Shown here: positions 1-9,181 of the stretch, piece after piece
Numbering within the stretch: the first letter of the stretch is position 1
Layout: every line of letters starts with the position of its first letter
Assembly: GCF_022267535.1 (NCBI RefSeq)
Contig: NZ_JAHNZV010000016.1
Span: 1 to 60,081, forward strand
Origin: Psychromonas antarctica
GTDB lineage: Bacteria > Pseudomonadota > Gammaproteobacteria > Enterobacterales > Psychromonadaceae
Direction: 5' to 3'
Length of the DNA: 60,081 bases
The notes under the pieces: model-generated
The model's database searches: none
What the model saw: the letters and a program-made list of their open reading frames with translations, nothing else
Told to the model about the DNA's origin: nothing
Program-made: the position numbers and the translations under genes

Positions 1-258
1 AATATTATTGCAGGAATAGTAGCTTACTGCGTAAAAAAACAGAAGCCATGCATTAAGCTGTCAACAAGCGAATCGGGTGTAATGACAGCTTAATAAATGC
101 AGTTTCTTATCCAGATCTCAGGTTAATATAGTACGGTCTGTTGGCGGACAGTAGCTATTTAGAAAAGCGAATAAAAAAACAACTTTTTAGCGAACGCTAA
201 TTGGCAAATAAATATCAGTAAATTGAAGTGATGATGATGATCATAGTAGAGGCATAGT
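1..258. other. Upstream region of the first gene
   Basis: This AT-rich stretch lies before the lipoprotein esterase and holds no convincing gene. A GAGG element at 249-252 lies 6 bases before the ATG at 259 and probably acts as its ribosome binding site. I see no clear operator. The beginning may be the end of an intergenic region whose left neighbour is outside the window. Confidence 0.4.
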
Positions 259-1749
259 ATGAGAAAAATAAACAAAGCAAGATATTTTACTGGGATGGTG
301 ATAGCCCCGTTACTTTTGGCGCTGACCGGGTGTGGTGATGCCAAAGTTACCCCCTCTGAGCCCCTCTCCTCAGTTTGTGCTCAGGTTGCGGGTAAATGGA
401 GTTTAATCACCGAGACCGATGATTCACTTTGTGGTGGTTCAGGAAAGACGGAGGAAACGGTTTTTACGGTTACCCAGAAGCAGTGCCAATTAACAAATGA
501 TAATGGGTCGATGGGAACCATTGATGGTACGGATATTACTTGGACGATGCCCCCTTGGTCTGTTAATGGCGGTGACGTCACCTACTCGCAAGCCTCTGCA
601 AAAATACAGGGTAAACAGATAATAGGTAGTTATGAGTGGACATGGAGTGATGGTCACTATCAATGTTCAGGTGTTAGCAAACTCCATGGATCGCTTGTGG
701 ATAATGGAGAAAAAGTGCAACGACAAGCCGTTAATAAAGAAAAAAATCCGATGCTTTCTCCCAGAGAGGGAACGATTGCCCACACTTTTTCATTACAAGC
801 TGCTGATGCCAAAACAGTTTATCTTGCTGGCGAGATGAGTGATTGGCAAGATGATGTCTTTAAAATGCAACAAGGAGAGAAGGGCAATTGGGATTTAACC
901 TTGTATTTACTACCGGGCGCTTGGCAGTATAAATTCGTTATCGATGAGCAGTGGCGTTATGATCACAATAACCCTAAAACTATAGATGATGGCTTTGATG
1001 GATTTAATTCGGTTATTGTTTTGGGCAAAGAGATTGCAGCATCAATCCCTAATCCTGATATTGCGCACGGTGTTATTATTAATAACGATTTTGATAGCAA
1101 AGTTTTGGCTGGAAAAAGTCCATTTTCGCTTTACTTACCACCCGGTTATTCGCCAGAAAGTGGCAAAACTTATCCTCTTTTAGTGCTGTTGCATGGTTAC
1201 GGAGCCAATTTTCAACAGTGGGTCAAGGTCGGTAAAATTCAACACTTTATGGATAATCTTATTAATGCTGGTGTCATTAAACCCTTTATTATCGTGATGC
1301 CCTCTGGTGCGAAGAGCCAGTATATAAAAGGCCGAGAAACGCATATTATGGATGAATTGATTCCTTATCTTCGCAGTCAGTATCATATTAAGTTGGGGCG
1401 CGCTTACACGGCTATTTCCGGGGAATCGATGGGGGGATTTGGCGCCTTTTATTTAGCGCAGCGACACCCTGAGGTTTTTGGTCTTTCGGTGCCGCTTAGC
1501 GGTTATTTTGATATGCATAATTATCCAGAATTTAAGGCTGAAAAATCAGTCCTGCAATCTACATTGTATTTTTATTGCGGCACCGATGACCATATTAGTT
1601 ATGCCAGTAATGAAGCTTTAGTTAAGTTATTGAAAAAAGGCGGGATTGATTTTACCTATAATAAAGCGCCTGGAAATCATACTTGGCGATATTGGAACGC
1701 TATCAGCACCGATGTTTTGACGAATATCTCTGCGTTTTTCAATCCATAG
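259..1749 (+). CDS. Lipoprotein esterase with CBM48-like module
   Basis: A 496-residue secreted lipoprotein. The N-terminus is a signal peptide ending in the lipobox LTGC (Cys25), so the protein should be membrane anchored. Residues about 30-150 form a cysteine-containing domain I do not recognise. Residues about 172-255 resemble a CBM48/AMPK-type glycogen-binding fold (VYLAGEMSDW, then LLPGAWQYKFVID). Residues about 275-496 are an alpha/beta-hydrolase of the esterase D/feruloyl esterase type: LLHGYG, the nucleophile elbow GESMGG (Ser390), probable acid Asp443 or Asp444 in GTDDH, and His474 in GNHTW. It probably removes acyl groups from a polysaccharide or its side chains; the substrate is unknown. 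It is monocistronic, with a strong terminator just downstream. The glycogen-binding-like domain suggests an alpha-glucan link with the pullulanase elsewhere in the window, which is inference. Confidence 0.8.
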   Translation: MRKINKARYFTGMVIAPLLLALTGCGDAKVTPSEPLSSVCAQVAGKWSLITETDDSLCGGSGKTEETVFTVTQKQCQLTNDNGSMGTIDGTDITWTMPPWSVNGGDVTYSQASAKIQGKQIIGSYEWTWSDGHYQCSGVSKLHGSLVDNGEKVQRQAVNKEKNPMLSPREGTIAHTFSLQAADAKTVYLAGEMSDWQDDVFKMQQGEKGNWDLTLYLLPGAWQYKFVIDEQWRYDHNNPKTIDDGFDGFNSVIVLGKEIAASIPNPDIAHGVIINNDFDSKVLAGKSPFSLYLPPGYSPESGKTYPLLVLLHGYGANFQQWVKVGKIQHFMDNLINAGVIKPFIIVMPSGAKSQYIKGRETHIMDELIPYLRSQYHIKLGRAYTAISGESMGGFGAFYLAQRHPEVFGLSVPLSGYFDMHNYPEFKAEKSVLQSTLYFYCGTDDHISYASNEALVKLLKKGGIDFTYNKAPGNHTWRYWNAISTDVLTNISAFFNP

Positions 1750-1761
1750 ACTTATCTGAGT

Positions 1762-1789
1762 AAGAGCCCTTAATTAAAAGGGCTCTTTA
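1762..1789. terminator. Rho-independent terminator
   Basis: A perfect 10-bp stem, AAGAGCCCTT at 1762-1771 pairing with AAGGGCTCTT at 1778-1787, has a short AT loop and an A/T flank on each side. It lies 13 bases after the esterase stop and 33 bases before the end of the convergent small gene, so it can serve both strands. Confidence 0.85.
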
Positions 1790-1821
1790 TTAACGCTTCT
1801 ACATTTCAAATCCTGCTTTTT

Positions 1822-2190
1822 TTAATCACCACTGATAATGCTAATTAACTTTTTAATAAACAGTTTTAGTGCTTTGGTATTATCAAATTTAAACGAAATA
1901 CCGTAATGAATTTCATTCATTCCTTTATGGATCCTTTTTGGGAAACGGGTCATCTCGGCGCTGTGAAAATAGTTTTCTCTTTTTCTTACTCCTTCAATTG
2001 CGGCTAGTTCGGCAGCAAATACTTCAAAGACCGGGCGGATAATAATATGCGGCGTATTGCTTTCTATATGTAGGTAAAATGCTTCCTTGAGTTTAGGTAA
2101 CATGTATTCAGTTAATTTTTTGATAGTAAAGTTGGTGCGACACTCTAAGGTGGTTAATAGATTAACTATTTCGTTTTCTGTAATGGCCAA
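1822..2190 (-). CDS. Conserved hypothetical protein, 122 aa
   Basis: A small soluble protein with no signal peptide, no membrane segment and no motif I recognise. It is rich in charged residues, mixed alpha/beta in appearance, and ends in a lysine-rich amphipathic helix. The start is a TTG at 2188-2190; upstream on the minus strand is AGGAG at a spacing of about 7 bases, a strong ribosome binding site that decides this start. It lies downstream of greB on the same strand with a 75-base gap, so it may be read in the same transcript. No function is assigned. Confidence 0.65.
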   Translation of the reverse strand: MAITENEIVNLLTTLECRTNFTIKKLTEYMLPKLKEAFYLHIESNTPHIIIRPVFEVFAAELAAIEGVRKRENYFHSAEMTRFPKRIHKGMNEIHYGISFKFDNTKALKLFIKKLISIISGD

Positions 2191-2265
2191 ATTCGTTCTC
2201 CTAGAACGGCTATTATATAAGATAGTGAGCCTAACTTGGGAGTTAGGTCAATGACTGTACTGCCA

Positions 2266-2757
2266 TTAATAATCGTATTCAATGTTGTTGATATACCAGC
2301 GTACTAAACCACTGGGTGTTTTCACTAGCGCCTCATCATCGATCTCTTGTTTTAGTAAGGCGCGTGCCATTGGGCTATCGATGGAAATGTAATCTTTACG
2401 TTGTTCGAGCCCCCCGCGTTGGTAAATTTCATCGGGGCCAACAATTTTGAAACGCTTTACCTCCTCTTGTTCATTTTCTATTGTTACCCATGCACCAAAG
2501 AATACTTTGCCGGCTTGTTGTGGTGAAGGCGTGACGATGGTGAGTTGTTCGATGCGTTTACCTAAAAAGCGGATACGTGAGTCTATTTGTCGTAAGAGGC
2601 GCTTATTTTCTTTGTAATCAGCATTGTCAGAGCGATCGCCTAGGCTGGCTGCCCAAGCGACTTTTTGAGTGATTTCGGGGCGATATTCGCGCCACAGATA
2701 ATCGAGTTCAGTCTGTAATTTTTTAAAACCCTCTGGGGTTATTAAATTAGTGTGCAA
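2266..2757 (-). CDS. greB: Transcription elongation factor GreB
   Basis: GreB rescues backtracked RNA polymerase by entering the secondary channel and stimulating transcript cleavage. The 163-residue length matches the family. The N-terminal coiled coil carries the loop GDRSDNADY with the acidic residues that reach the active site, and the C-terminal FKBP-like domain ends in the typical SPMARALL segment. The start is a TTG at 2755-2757. It aligns exactly with the usual GreB N-terminus (TPEGFKKLQTELDYLW), and no in-frame ATG gives a family-length protein. The gene stands between the large PilZ protein and the 122-aa protein, all on the minus strand. Confidence 0.95.
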   Translation of the reverse strand: MHTNLITPEGFKKLQTELDYLWREYRPEITQKVAWAASLGDRSDNADYKENKRLLRQIDSRIRFLGKRIEQLTIVTPSPQQAGKVFFGAWVTIENEQEEVKRFKIVGPDEIYQRGGLEQRKDYISIDSPMARALLKQEIDDEALVKTPSGLVRWYINNIEYDY

Positions 2758-2910
2758 TGTTCATCTCATTATAAAAAGTGAAATCGTTATTTATGTTATT
2801 TCCGTTTATACAGAGTAATAAATATTGATAACTTTGTTACCCTTATTATTAAAATCTGCAGGCCATACAATACATTCGCTAGCAGGCCTTCAGTTGCGAT
2901 TTTCTATTAT

Positions 2911-5352
2911 CTAATCGATAAGATCGCTTATATCGGAAATTTCAAATGCGCCAATTGTGTCGCGAAGTGTCGATTTTATCGCTTTGACTTTAGCCGTTGC
3001 AAATCTTTCTATATAGGCCATTTCATCTCGGAAATACTTATCAAATACGCGCTCCTTTTTAGCGATCTTTATTCTTAATAGTCTCGGCTTTCCAATGCAT
3101 TTAAGTGAATCCATTAATGGCTTTAAATCTGTATCTTTATTTGCTTCTGTTATTTCTTTAATTAAAAAGTACTCATCTCCATTACTACGGCTTTTTGACA
3201 TAACAATAAAATATAGAATTTGAAAAGGGTTTTCGTTATTTATCAACTCTATTTTTTCAATAATAGCTGTTCTAAATAGCTCTGACTCCATCAATGATTC
3301 GCTGTCTTCAATGGTGTTTTGACCGAGATCTGGATGGATGGCATTTTCTGATGTCGCAATGTTTTTTATATAACGTGCGGGGCCTTCTTTTGCCACTATG
3401 CCATAGGGAAATGGTATATTGTTTGCAAATATATTTCTTAATGCACGAGAGAGGCCATAAACTTCATTCTCATAACCGACTGCCTGTATCTCATTTATAT
3501 TTTTATTAATGTATTCTTTGAATACCTTACGGCCATCATGAGCAGCGGCATTGCCTTCAATGAATAATCGATACGCTAGCTCGCTATCTTTCCCTACCAC
3601 ATGATACGGCTGATATCTTGTGTCATTGTGATCCTTGCCTATAAGCATTGGAATATGTACTAATACTATATCTCCAACCTTTAAGTCAGTGGCAGTTGAA
3701 AGTACTATTTTTAACCCTCGGGTTGATATATTAATGGTATGGCAAGGAATAAATTCTTGTGTTTGCAGTGCTTTTTGTTGCAATAGAAGATTTATCTTAC
3801 ATACAAATCGGTCTTCCATGCGCAAATCATTTTTCTCAGCGAACGCGCCGTATAAGTCAATTGAGTTGACCGGTTTTTTTAATATATATTGCGCTAGGTT
3901 GATTTCAGTTTCTCCCCCCCCATCCGCATCTAACAGGTTGAGATGAACAATTGCATCTGAAAAATCGCTGAATACGAGCATTCTTTTTAGTTGATCCGAA
4001 AGTGATTTTACGCGATCAATCGGCTGTTGATTCATACGTTCAAAAGCTTCACCTGCCGAGGACGGAAGGGAGCTTGGAACATGGCTTTGAGTTTCTGGTA
4101 TCGTTGTATTTCCATCAACCCGGTACAGTTTAAGTTGATTTCTCTGATAAGCGCTACGTGCAATTTTTTTTATAAAACTATTGTTAGTCAACGCTTCAAA
4201 TGGGATAGCAACATAATAAGCTTTATTGTTTTTATCCTTGATGGGCATTACAAACAGGTAATCATGAAAACGCTCACCTAACGCTATTCTTGACTGTATT
4301 GATGGCAAGACAGAGAATGAACGCAAGAAATCTTTATTGTCCTTTATATTAGCAATTAAGCCAATGTTGCTATTATCTTTGGTTTTAAATTGTGCAGCCG
4401 GTAGCCATACTCCATTTTGTTGCAATAGGAAGACGGGAAGTGCACTTAACCTTGCAATGATAAGCTGTTCTGTCGCTTTTACTTTGACAGCATTGATGGT
4501 GTTTTCAACGGGCAGGTTGTTGCGCTTTTTCTGTGCATTAAGGTAGCGCTCAGAAAAAACGATGAACTCATCTTTTACTTTTGAAAACTGTTTGTTGTGA
4601 TAATAAAGATTGAAGTAGATATAGCCGTTTTTTTCTTCAGTTTTTTTGATATCGTAGGTGATAATGACATGATCCGAAAATTTAAACTCACTTTCAATAC
4701 CGTGCATCCAAACATGGATCAAGCCGTCTTTTCTGCGTACCTTTTCTTTGGCTATTTTAATTGATAGCCCCGTTGAAGATATATTGGTTGTTAAGCCTTC
4801 TATTGCGAAATTATTAAATACATTCTGAGTCATTTTCTCCGGACTATTGTAGAAAACACTTACTTTCTTTATAAAATACAAGCGTTCGTCTTTACGCTGG
4901 AAAAATTGGGTGAGATACACCGTTTCTGTTTTTTTTGTGGGGGTTAGTAATGCATGTGGATCTGCTTGATATCGTGCCTTGGCTTTTTGCATAATATGCT
5001 CATAAACACCAAGCGTATAGTTGCCACCATATTTATTTATCTCATTTTCAAACTCATTTTTCGATTTGTCATCAAGAAAATGCGATATTCCCTGATAAGT
5101 GAATTTTTTACATCCCGCTTTAAAAACATCACGCAGATCAATCACCCGCTGCACATTGCGAGAAAGCTTCATGATCTCCATTTTGATAAGAAACCTATTT
5201 GACACCGTCGCCGTGGCAGCGAGATCCTGAATTTTGCTTTCTAGTGTGGGAGTATTATAGGCATGTCTTAGAGACATAATAATATCCCTAAAGTCAGTAT
5301 TCTCTTTATTATTCGCCATCACGTTACTTAGTGTCATATTTTTCTTTTTCAT
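2911..5352 (-). CDS. Large protein with two PilZ domains
   Basis: An 813-residue cytoplasmic protein with no signal peptide or membrane segment. Two separate PilZ-type modules each carry both halves of the cyclic-di-GMP signature: RKDER at 153-157 with NISSTG at 190-195, and RMEDR at 511-515 with NISTRG at 541-546. In the family the arginines and the Asn/Asp-x-Ser-x-x-Gly loop clamp a c-di-GMP dimer. The N-terminal 130 residues and the C-terminal 250 residues are not recognised. Similar large PilZ proteins occur in Vibrio and relatives, sometimes near greB. The start is uncertain: ATG 5352 lacks a clear Shine-Dalgarno, and ATG 5337 is an alternative. It is probably a c-di-GMP effector, perhaps of motility or surface attachment. 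An HD-GYP phosphodiesterase is encoded elsewhere in the window. Confidence 0.8.
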   Translation of the reverse strand: MKKKNMTLSNVMANNKENTDFRDIIMSLRHAYNTPTLESKIQDLAATATVSNRFLIKMEIMKLSRNVQRVIDLRDVFKAGCKKFTYQGISHFLDDKSKNEFENEINKYGGNYTLGVYEHIMQKAKARYQADPHALLTPTKKTETVYLTQFFQRKDERLYFIKKVSVFYNSPEKMTQNVFNNFAIEGLTTNISSTGLSIKIAKEKVRRKDGLIHVWMHGIESEFKFSDHVIITYDIKKTEEKNGYIYFNLYYHNKQFSKVKDEFIVFSERYLNAQKKRNNLPVENTINAVKVKATEQLIIARLSALPVFLLQQNGVWLPAAQFKTKDNSNIGLIANIKDNKDFLRSFSVLPSIQSRIALGERFHDYLFVMPIKDKNNKAYYVAIPFEALTNNSFIKKIARSAYQRNQLKLYRVDGNTTIPETQSHVPSSLPSSAGEAFERMNQQPIDRVKSLSDQLKRMLVFSDFSDAIVHLNLLDADGGGETEINLAQYILKKPVNSIDLYGAFAEKNDLRMEDRFVCKINLLLQQKALQTQEFIPCHTINISTRGLKIVLSTATDLKVGDIVLVHIPMLIGKDHNDTRYQPYHVVGKDSELAYRLFIEGNAAAHDGRKVFKEYINKNINEIQAVGYENEVYGLSRALRNIFANNIPFPYGIVAKEGPARYIKNIATSENAIHPDLGQNTIEDSESLMESELFRTAIIEKIELINNENPFQILYFIVMSKSRSNGDEYFLIKEITEANKDTDLKPLMDSLKCIGKPRLLRIKIAKKERVFDKYFRDEMAYIERFATAKVKAIKSTLRDTIGAFEISDISDLID

Positions 5353-5684
5353 TGCGAGTAAGTCTCATCTTTTTGTGTAAGAAGGACCATAATTGTCGTT
5401 TTTTCAATTAACAAATCAGCTATTAATAAAACGCTAATAATAGCGCATTTAGAAGATCGCATCTTCATTGGAGATCACAATCAGGTCGCTTACTGCGTGC
5501 CGAAAAATAGGCCCTAGCGACCTGAGTCGCCGTAGGGCAAGTCAAATTGTACTGACCTGCGTGGTAATTAATTCTCAATGTGGCATCACAAGGCTGTAAT
5601 TTTATGGCCCGCATCTAGGCTCAACTTCGCATGCTAATTTAGCTTCTTGGAGTAGCATGAGTCTATGCCGCTCGTATTGGCTTG
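5353..5684. other. Intergenic region between PilZ and SDR genes
   Basis: A 332-base gap. It holds the minus-strand hairpin at 5504-5538 described separately, and presumably the promoter of the PilZ gene in its left third. I see no coding sequence in it. Confidence 0.5.
5504..5538 (-). terminator. Probable terminator of the SDR gene
   Basis: GCCCTA (5511-5516) and GCGAC (5517-5521) pair with GTCGC (5526-5530) and TAGGGC (5533-5538), with a 2-base bulge and a CTGA loop. Read on the minus strand the stem is followed by a TATTTTT run (5504-5510), which fits rho-independent termination of leftward transcription from the dehydrogenase gene, 146 bases after its stop. Confidence 0.6.
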
Positions 5685-6368
5685 CTATTCTAATTCCACG
5701 AGTGGCCTAAAAGTCAGTTCATGTACGACCAGATCGTTAGGGTTGGTGAGTAATTGACTTATCATAGTAGCTACACTTTCTGGTTGCATATATTGTGGGC
5801 GAGGCTGATCGCGAAATGCGGTGTTGATACCTCCTGGGTAAATAGCCGTTACTTTGATGCCATGGGGCTGAGCTTCTTTCATTAATACATTGTTTAAACC
5901 AGCAAATCCCTGCTTCATTGCCGTATAGATACTCATACTAGCATTACTGCGTTTAGCAACGGTACTGACGATATTGATAATATAGCCGTGCTTTTTTGGG
6001 AGCATATGTTGCATCGCTTCGCGGCAGAGTAGGTAAGGGGCGCGTAAATTGATTGCATATTGCAGTTCAAACTCTGCTAAGTTGGTTTCCGACAGTTCAC
6101 ATTTTCGTGAATTCATGCCTGCGTTATTGATGAGTACATCGATCTGCCCTAGGGCTTGCTTGGCTTGGTGAAAAATATCTAGAACATCCTCCGCTTGAGT
6201 TAGATCGCAAACTTTACCTGAACATCCGCTTTCTGTGATCAGTTGCTGCAGTAGTATCTTATCCCGTCCAGTGGCAAAAACTCGATGCCCTTTACTGCAC
6301 AGATCAATTACCAGCGCGCGGCCCAGACCTCGAGTAGCACCCGTAATAAATACGTTCTGATAGTTCAT
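5685..6368 (-). CDS. Short-chain dehydrogenase/reductase
   Basis: A classical Rossmann-fold SDR of about 227 residues using NAD(H) or NADP(H). It shows the cofactor motif TGATRGLGRA near the N-terminus, NNAG in the middle, and the catalytic YxxxK as YTAMK. The substrate cannot be deduced. I prefer ATG 6368 to GTG 6377, because on the minus strand AAGGAG lies 8 bases before the ATG and would overlap the GTG. It stands alone, with a probable terminator downstream and a 295-base gap upstream. Confidence 0.88.
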   Translation of the reverse strand: MNYQNVFITGATRGLGRALVIDLCSKGHRVFATGRDKILLQQLITESGCSGKVCDLTQAEDVLDIFHQAKQALGQIDVLINNAGMNSRKCELSETNLAEFELQYAINLRAPYLLCREAMQHMLPKKHGYIINIVSTVAKRSNASMSIYTAMKQGFAGLNNVLMKEAQPHGIKVTAIYPGGINTAFRDQPRPQYMQPESVATMISQLLTNPNDLVVHELTFRPLVELE

Positions 6369-6663
6369 ATTTGTCACTCCTTAAAATTAATAACCGTCAA
6401 AATACGTTCTTTGTTACTTAATTAAATGGCGGGAATGAGCTCTTTACGTTTAACCGATAAACTCTTACCTATAAAATAGGACGCCATCTTGTAAGCGTTA
6501 TTATGGCATAGACCCTTTTTTATCAAGGCCTTAATTTACCTTACACCTTAGAAACTGCGATCTGTGCATAAAAAAATAAAAAGATATCATAAAACATGTA
6601 GTCGCTTCTCCTTGGCGTAGATTAAAGGCATAATTAGCGATTGATTTAACGGGAGCTACTGCT

Positions 6664-7773
6664 GTGGAATTACTGCAACTGGAACATTTTGGGCAGACAT
6701 TAAGATTACAGGCCTCTGTCGCGGGGTGGCAACAATTATATTGGGGCGATCAAATCGTATCTCAATTAAGTGCAACGGAAAATAAATTTGCTAAATCGAC
6801 CCATCACTTTGAATTTTCTCAAGCTGTGAAGCAGACGGCAAGTATAGAAGCGCCGCAGATTACTAAATGCCGTTTAGAGATAGTCTTAAACTGGCAGCCT
6901 TTTGCAATGAAGTATCAATTATTTGTTGATGATAGTGTGGTGCAGTCAGGGCAAAAAGACAGTAAAGATATTGAGCAACAAGTACCGATAAAGACACTTA
7001 AAGTTGAAAAAAAAACCAGCACAGTCGGACTGTTATCACTTCTATTTAAGCTCTTTAAAAGTGCCAAAATTATAAAAGTAGTGCTAGCCGGTGCGAGTTT
7101 AGCTGCCTACAGCTGGTTTTTTTCTTTCCAATTTGCTTTAGCATTAATTGCTTGCTTGGTATTTCATGAATATGGGCACATCCGCGCGATGCGATATTTT
7201 TCAATGCAAACCAAAGGGATTTATCTTATCCCCTTTGTTGGCGGACTTGCGCTCACGGATCAAAAAATTAATACCCGCTGGCAAGATGTCGTTATTTCTA
7301 TTATGGGACCCACGTTTGGATTAATTTTATCCTGTGCCTGTCTCTTGGGGTACTGGTTTACTGGGAGTCCTTTTTTGGCGGGGCTGGCGGTGTTTAATGC
7401 GTTATTAAATCTATTTAATTTGCTGCCTATTCTGCCGCTTGATGGTGGGCATATTTTGAAAAGTATCAGTTTTTCAATGAACAGTAAAATTGGGCTTGTT
7501 GCTTGTGTTTTAGGTGCTGCGCTAGGTGTGTTTGTCAGTTATCGGTTAGGGTTGGCATTATTAGGTTTTTTATTATTAATTGGTAGTTTGGAAATATTCT
7601 TTGAGTGGCGGACTCGATTTCAAAGTCCACTCTTACCGCTGGATAAATACGCCCAGCTTGTTTCCGCTGTTTGGTATCTGCTTACTGTTGCCGGGCTCAT
7701 TGCGATTATTTTTTATTTTGCAAGTTCAGGGGATCAACTCTTGTCGTTACCGCTGAAGATTCTCGGATCTTAA
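6664..7773 (+). CDS. Site-2-protease-like M50 membrane protein
   Basis: A 369-residue membrane metalloprotease-like protein. A soluble N-terminal region of about 130 residues precedes several transmembrane helices. The zinc site is complete: HEYGH (His168, His172) within a membrane segment, and LPLDGGH, whose Asp260 is the third ligand. The family cleaves substrates within or at the membrane; here the substrate is unknown and there is no neighbouring anti-sigma factor. The start is GTG 6664, with GGGAG at 6651-6655 as ribosome binding site. A long N-terminal domain ahead of the HExxH helix sets it apart from RseP; no PDZ domain is visible. Confidence 0.85.
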   Translation: MELLQLEHFGQTLRLQASVAGWQQLYWGDQIVSQLSATENKFAKSTHHFEFSQAVKQTASIEAPQITKCRLEIVLNWQPFAMKYQLFVDDSVVQSGQKDSKDIEQQVPIKTLKVEKKTSTVGLLSLLFKLFKSAKIIKVVLAGASLAAYSWFFSFQFALALIACLVFHEYGHIRAMRYFSMQTKGIYLIPFVGGLALTDQKINTRWQDVVISIMGPTFGLILSCACLLGYWFTGSPFLAGLAVFNALLNLFNLLPILPLDGGHILKSISFSMNSKIGLVACVLGAALGVFVSYRLGLALLGFLLLIGSLEIFFEWRTRFQSPLLPLDKYAQLVSAVWYLLTVAGLIAIIFYFASSGDQLLSLPLKILGS

Positions 7774-7796
7774 TGGACAGTTACATATTAGCTTGC

Positions 7797-7833
7797 TAAG
7801 AAGCGGGGGCTCTAGCAATAACCCCGCTTCTTA
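7797..7833. terminator. Bidirectional terminator
   Basis: A perfect 12-bp stem, TAAGAAGCGGGG (7797-7808) with CCCCGCTTCTTA (7822-7833), around a 13-base loop. It lies between the convergent M50 protease and pyrC genes. T-runs are short on both sides, so termination is likely but not proven. Confidence 0.75.
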
Positions 7834-7885
7834 TGCATCAACCTATGAGAAACACATTAATGCAGTATACTCATTGTCCTGAGTC

Positions 7886-8914
7886 TTAACGGACTTTCCA
7901 ATGCAGCTGTTCGCCAGCTTTAATGGGCACCAGTTGCTGGTTACCAAAAGTAAGCGTTGCAGGTACATTCCAAGTACTTTTTTCGAGAGTAATGGTATCG
8001 CTATTACGCGCTAACTGATAAAAGTCTGGGCCGTTAAAACTGGCAAATGCTTCCAATTTATCTAATGCACCGGCCTCTTCAAAAACCTCCGCATAGAGCT
8101 CAATAATAGCATGTGCTGTATAGGCGCCGGCACAACCGCAAGCAGACTCTTTATGTTCGCGGGCATGCGGCGCTGAGTCTGTGCCTAAAAAGAATTTACT
8201 AGAACCACTGGTTGCCGCTTTGATCAATGCCTGTTGGTGGGTGTTACGTTTTAAAATAGGTAAACAGTAGAAGTGCGGCTTAATACCGCCAACGAGGAGA
8301 TGGTTGCGGTTAAACAATAGATGGTGTGCGGTAATGGTCGCGGCGATATTTTTACCTGCATTGTTGACAAATTCAACTGCATTGGCAGTGGTGATATGCT
8401 CCAGCACAATTTTTAAATTGGGGTATGCAGCAGCTATTGGGGCGAGTACTGTTTCTATAAAGACCTCTTCACGATCAAAGATGTCTATTTCATTGGCGGT
8501 GACTTCGCCATGTAACAAAAGTGGCATACCCACTTCCTGCATCGCTTGTAGTGCATCACTGATCTTATCGGCGCTAGTTACGCCGGAATCTGAATTAGTG
8601 GTTGCACCTGCAGGGTATAATTTAGCTGCATAAATTTGACCGGATGCTTTGGCTTTTTTTATTTCATCGCTGGTGGTGTTATCAGTTAGATAAAGCGTCA
8701 TTAAAGGCGTAAAGCTAGCTTTAGGTTTAGTGGCCATAATACGGCTTTGGTAAGCGAGCGCTAGTGCGGTATCGATCACTGGTGGGATCAGATTTGGCAT
8801 AATAATCGCTCGTCCCATATAACGGCTAATATCACGCACAGTATCTTTGAGCTGATCCCCATCACGTAGATGTACATGCCAGTCATCTGGACGGGTTATT
8901 GTTATTGTTTGCAT
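7886..8914 (-). CDS. pyrC: Dihydroorotase
   Basis: PyrC closes N-carbamoyl-aspartate to dihydroorotate, the third step of pyrimidine synthesis, in the cytoplasm. The 342-residue length is that of the class II enzyme. The zinc-binding HVHLRDG lies near the N-terminus, the carboxylated lysine is in AAKLYPAG (about residue 100), LLHGE and LEHITT give later histidine ligands, and GTDSAPH gives the catalytic aspartate. On the minus strand AGGAGAG precedes the ATG at 8914. No neighbouring pyrimidine gene is present. Confidence 0.96.
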   Translation of the reverse strand: MQTITITRPDDWHVHLRDGDQLKDTVRDISRYMGRAIIMPNLIPPVIDTALALAYQSRIMATKPKASFTPLMTLYLTDNTTSDEIKKAKASGQIYAAKLYPAGATTNSDSGVTSADKISDALQAMQEVGMPLLLHGEVTANEIDIFDREEVFIETVLAPIAAAYPNLKIVLEHITTANAVEFVNNAGKNIAATITAHHLLFNRNHLLVGGIKPHFYCLPILKRNTHQQALIKAATSGSSKFFLGTDSAPHAREHKESACGCAGAYTAHAIIELYAEVFEEAGALDKLEAFASFNGPDFYQLARNSDTITLEKSTWNVPATLTFGNQQLVPIKAGEQLHWKVR

Positions 8915-9112
8915 TAGACTCTCCTGTGATTTTTCGCTATTTTACAAGCTTAACAGCAAATTTCATATGTCTTTAAGCTTTAAGAACGGTTTAATAAAAT
9001 CATTTTTTGCAGAGTCCACCTAGCAGTTTATATGGTTTTGGTTTATCTCTTCAGTGGATAATAGTCTAAATTGATTTAATAATGCCAATTACCCTTGGTT
9101 AAATAAGGAATT

Positions 9113-9129
9113 GTTAAGGAAACCTTAAG
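9113..9129 (+). promoter_or_regulatory. PmrA/QseB-like direct repeat
   Basis: GTTAAG (9113-9118), five bases, then CTTAAG (9124-9129): a TTAAG direct repeat at 11-bp spacing. PmrA- and QseB-type response regulators are known to bind YTTAAK-N5-YTTAAK. It lies 53 bases upstream of the thioredoxin gene, whose downstream neighbours encode an OmpR-family regulator and kinase, so it may be that regulator's box. The match is short and the assignment is inference. Confidence 0.45.
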
Positions 9130-9181
9130 TTTTATTGACCATAATAAAAATCACTAATCGAAGCTAATAACAAAGGAACTA

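Noticed and set aside
159-344. 61-codon minus-strand frame over the first gene start
   Set aside because: It overlaps the signal peptide of a well-supported lipoprotein and has low-complexity, histidine-rich composition with no ribosome binding site.
3635-3946. 103-codon plus-strand frame inside the PilZ gene
   Set aside because: Antisense to the second PilZ domain, whose motifs are intact; no supporting start signal.
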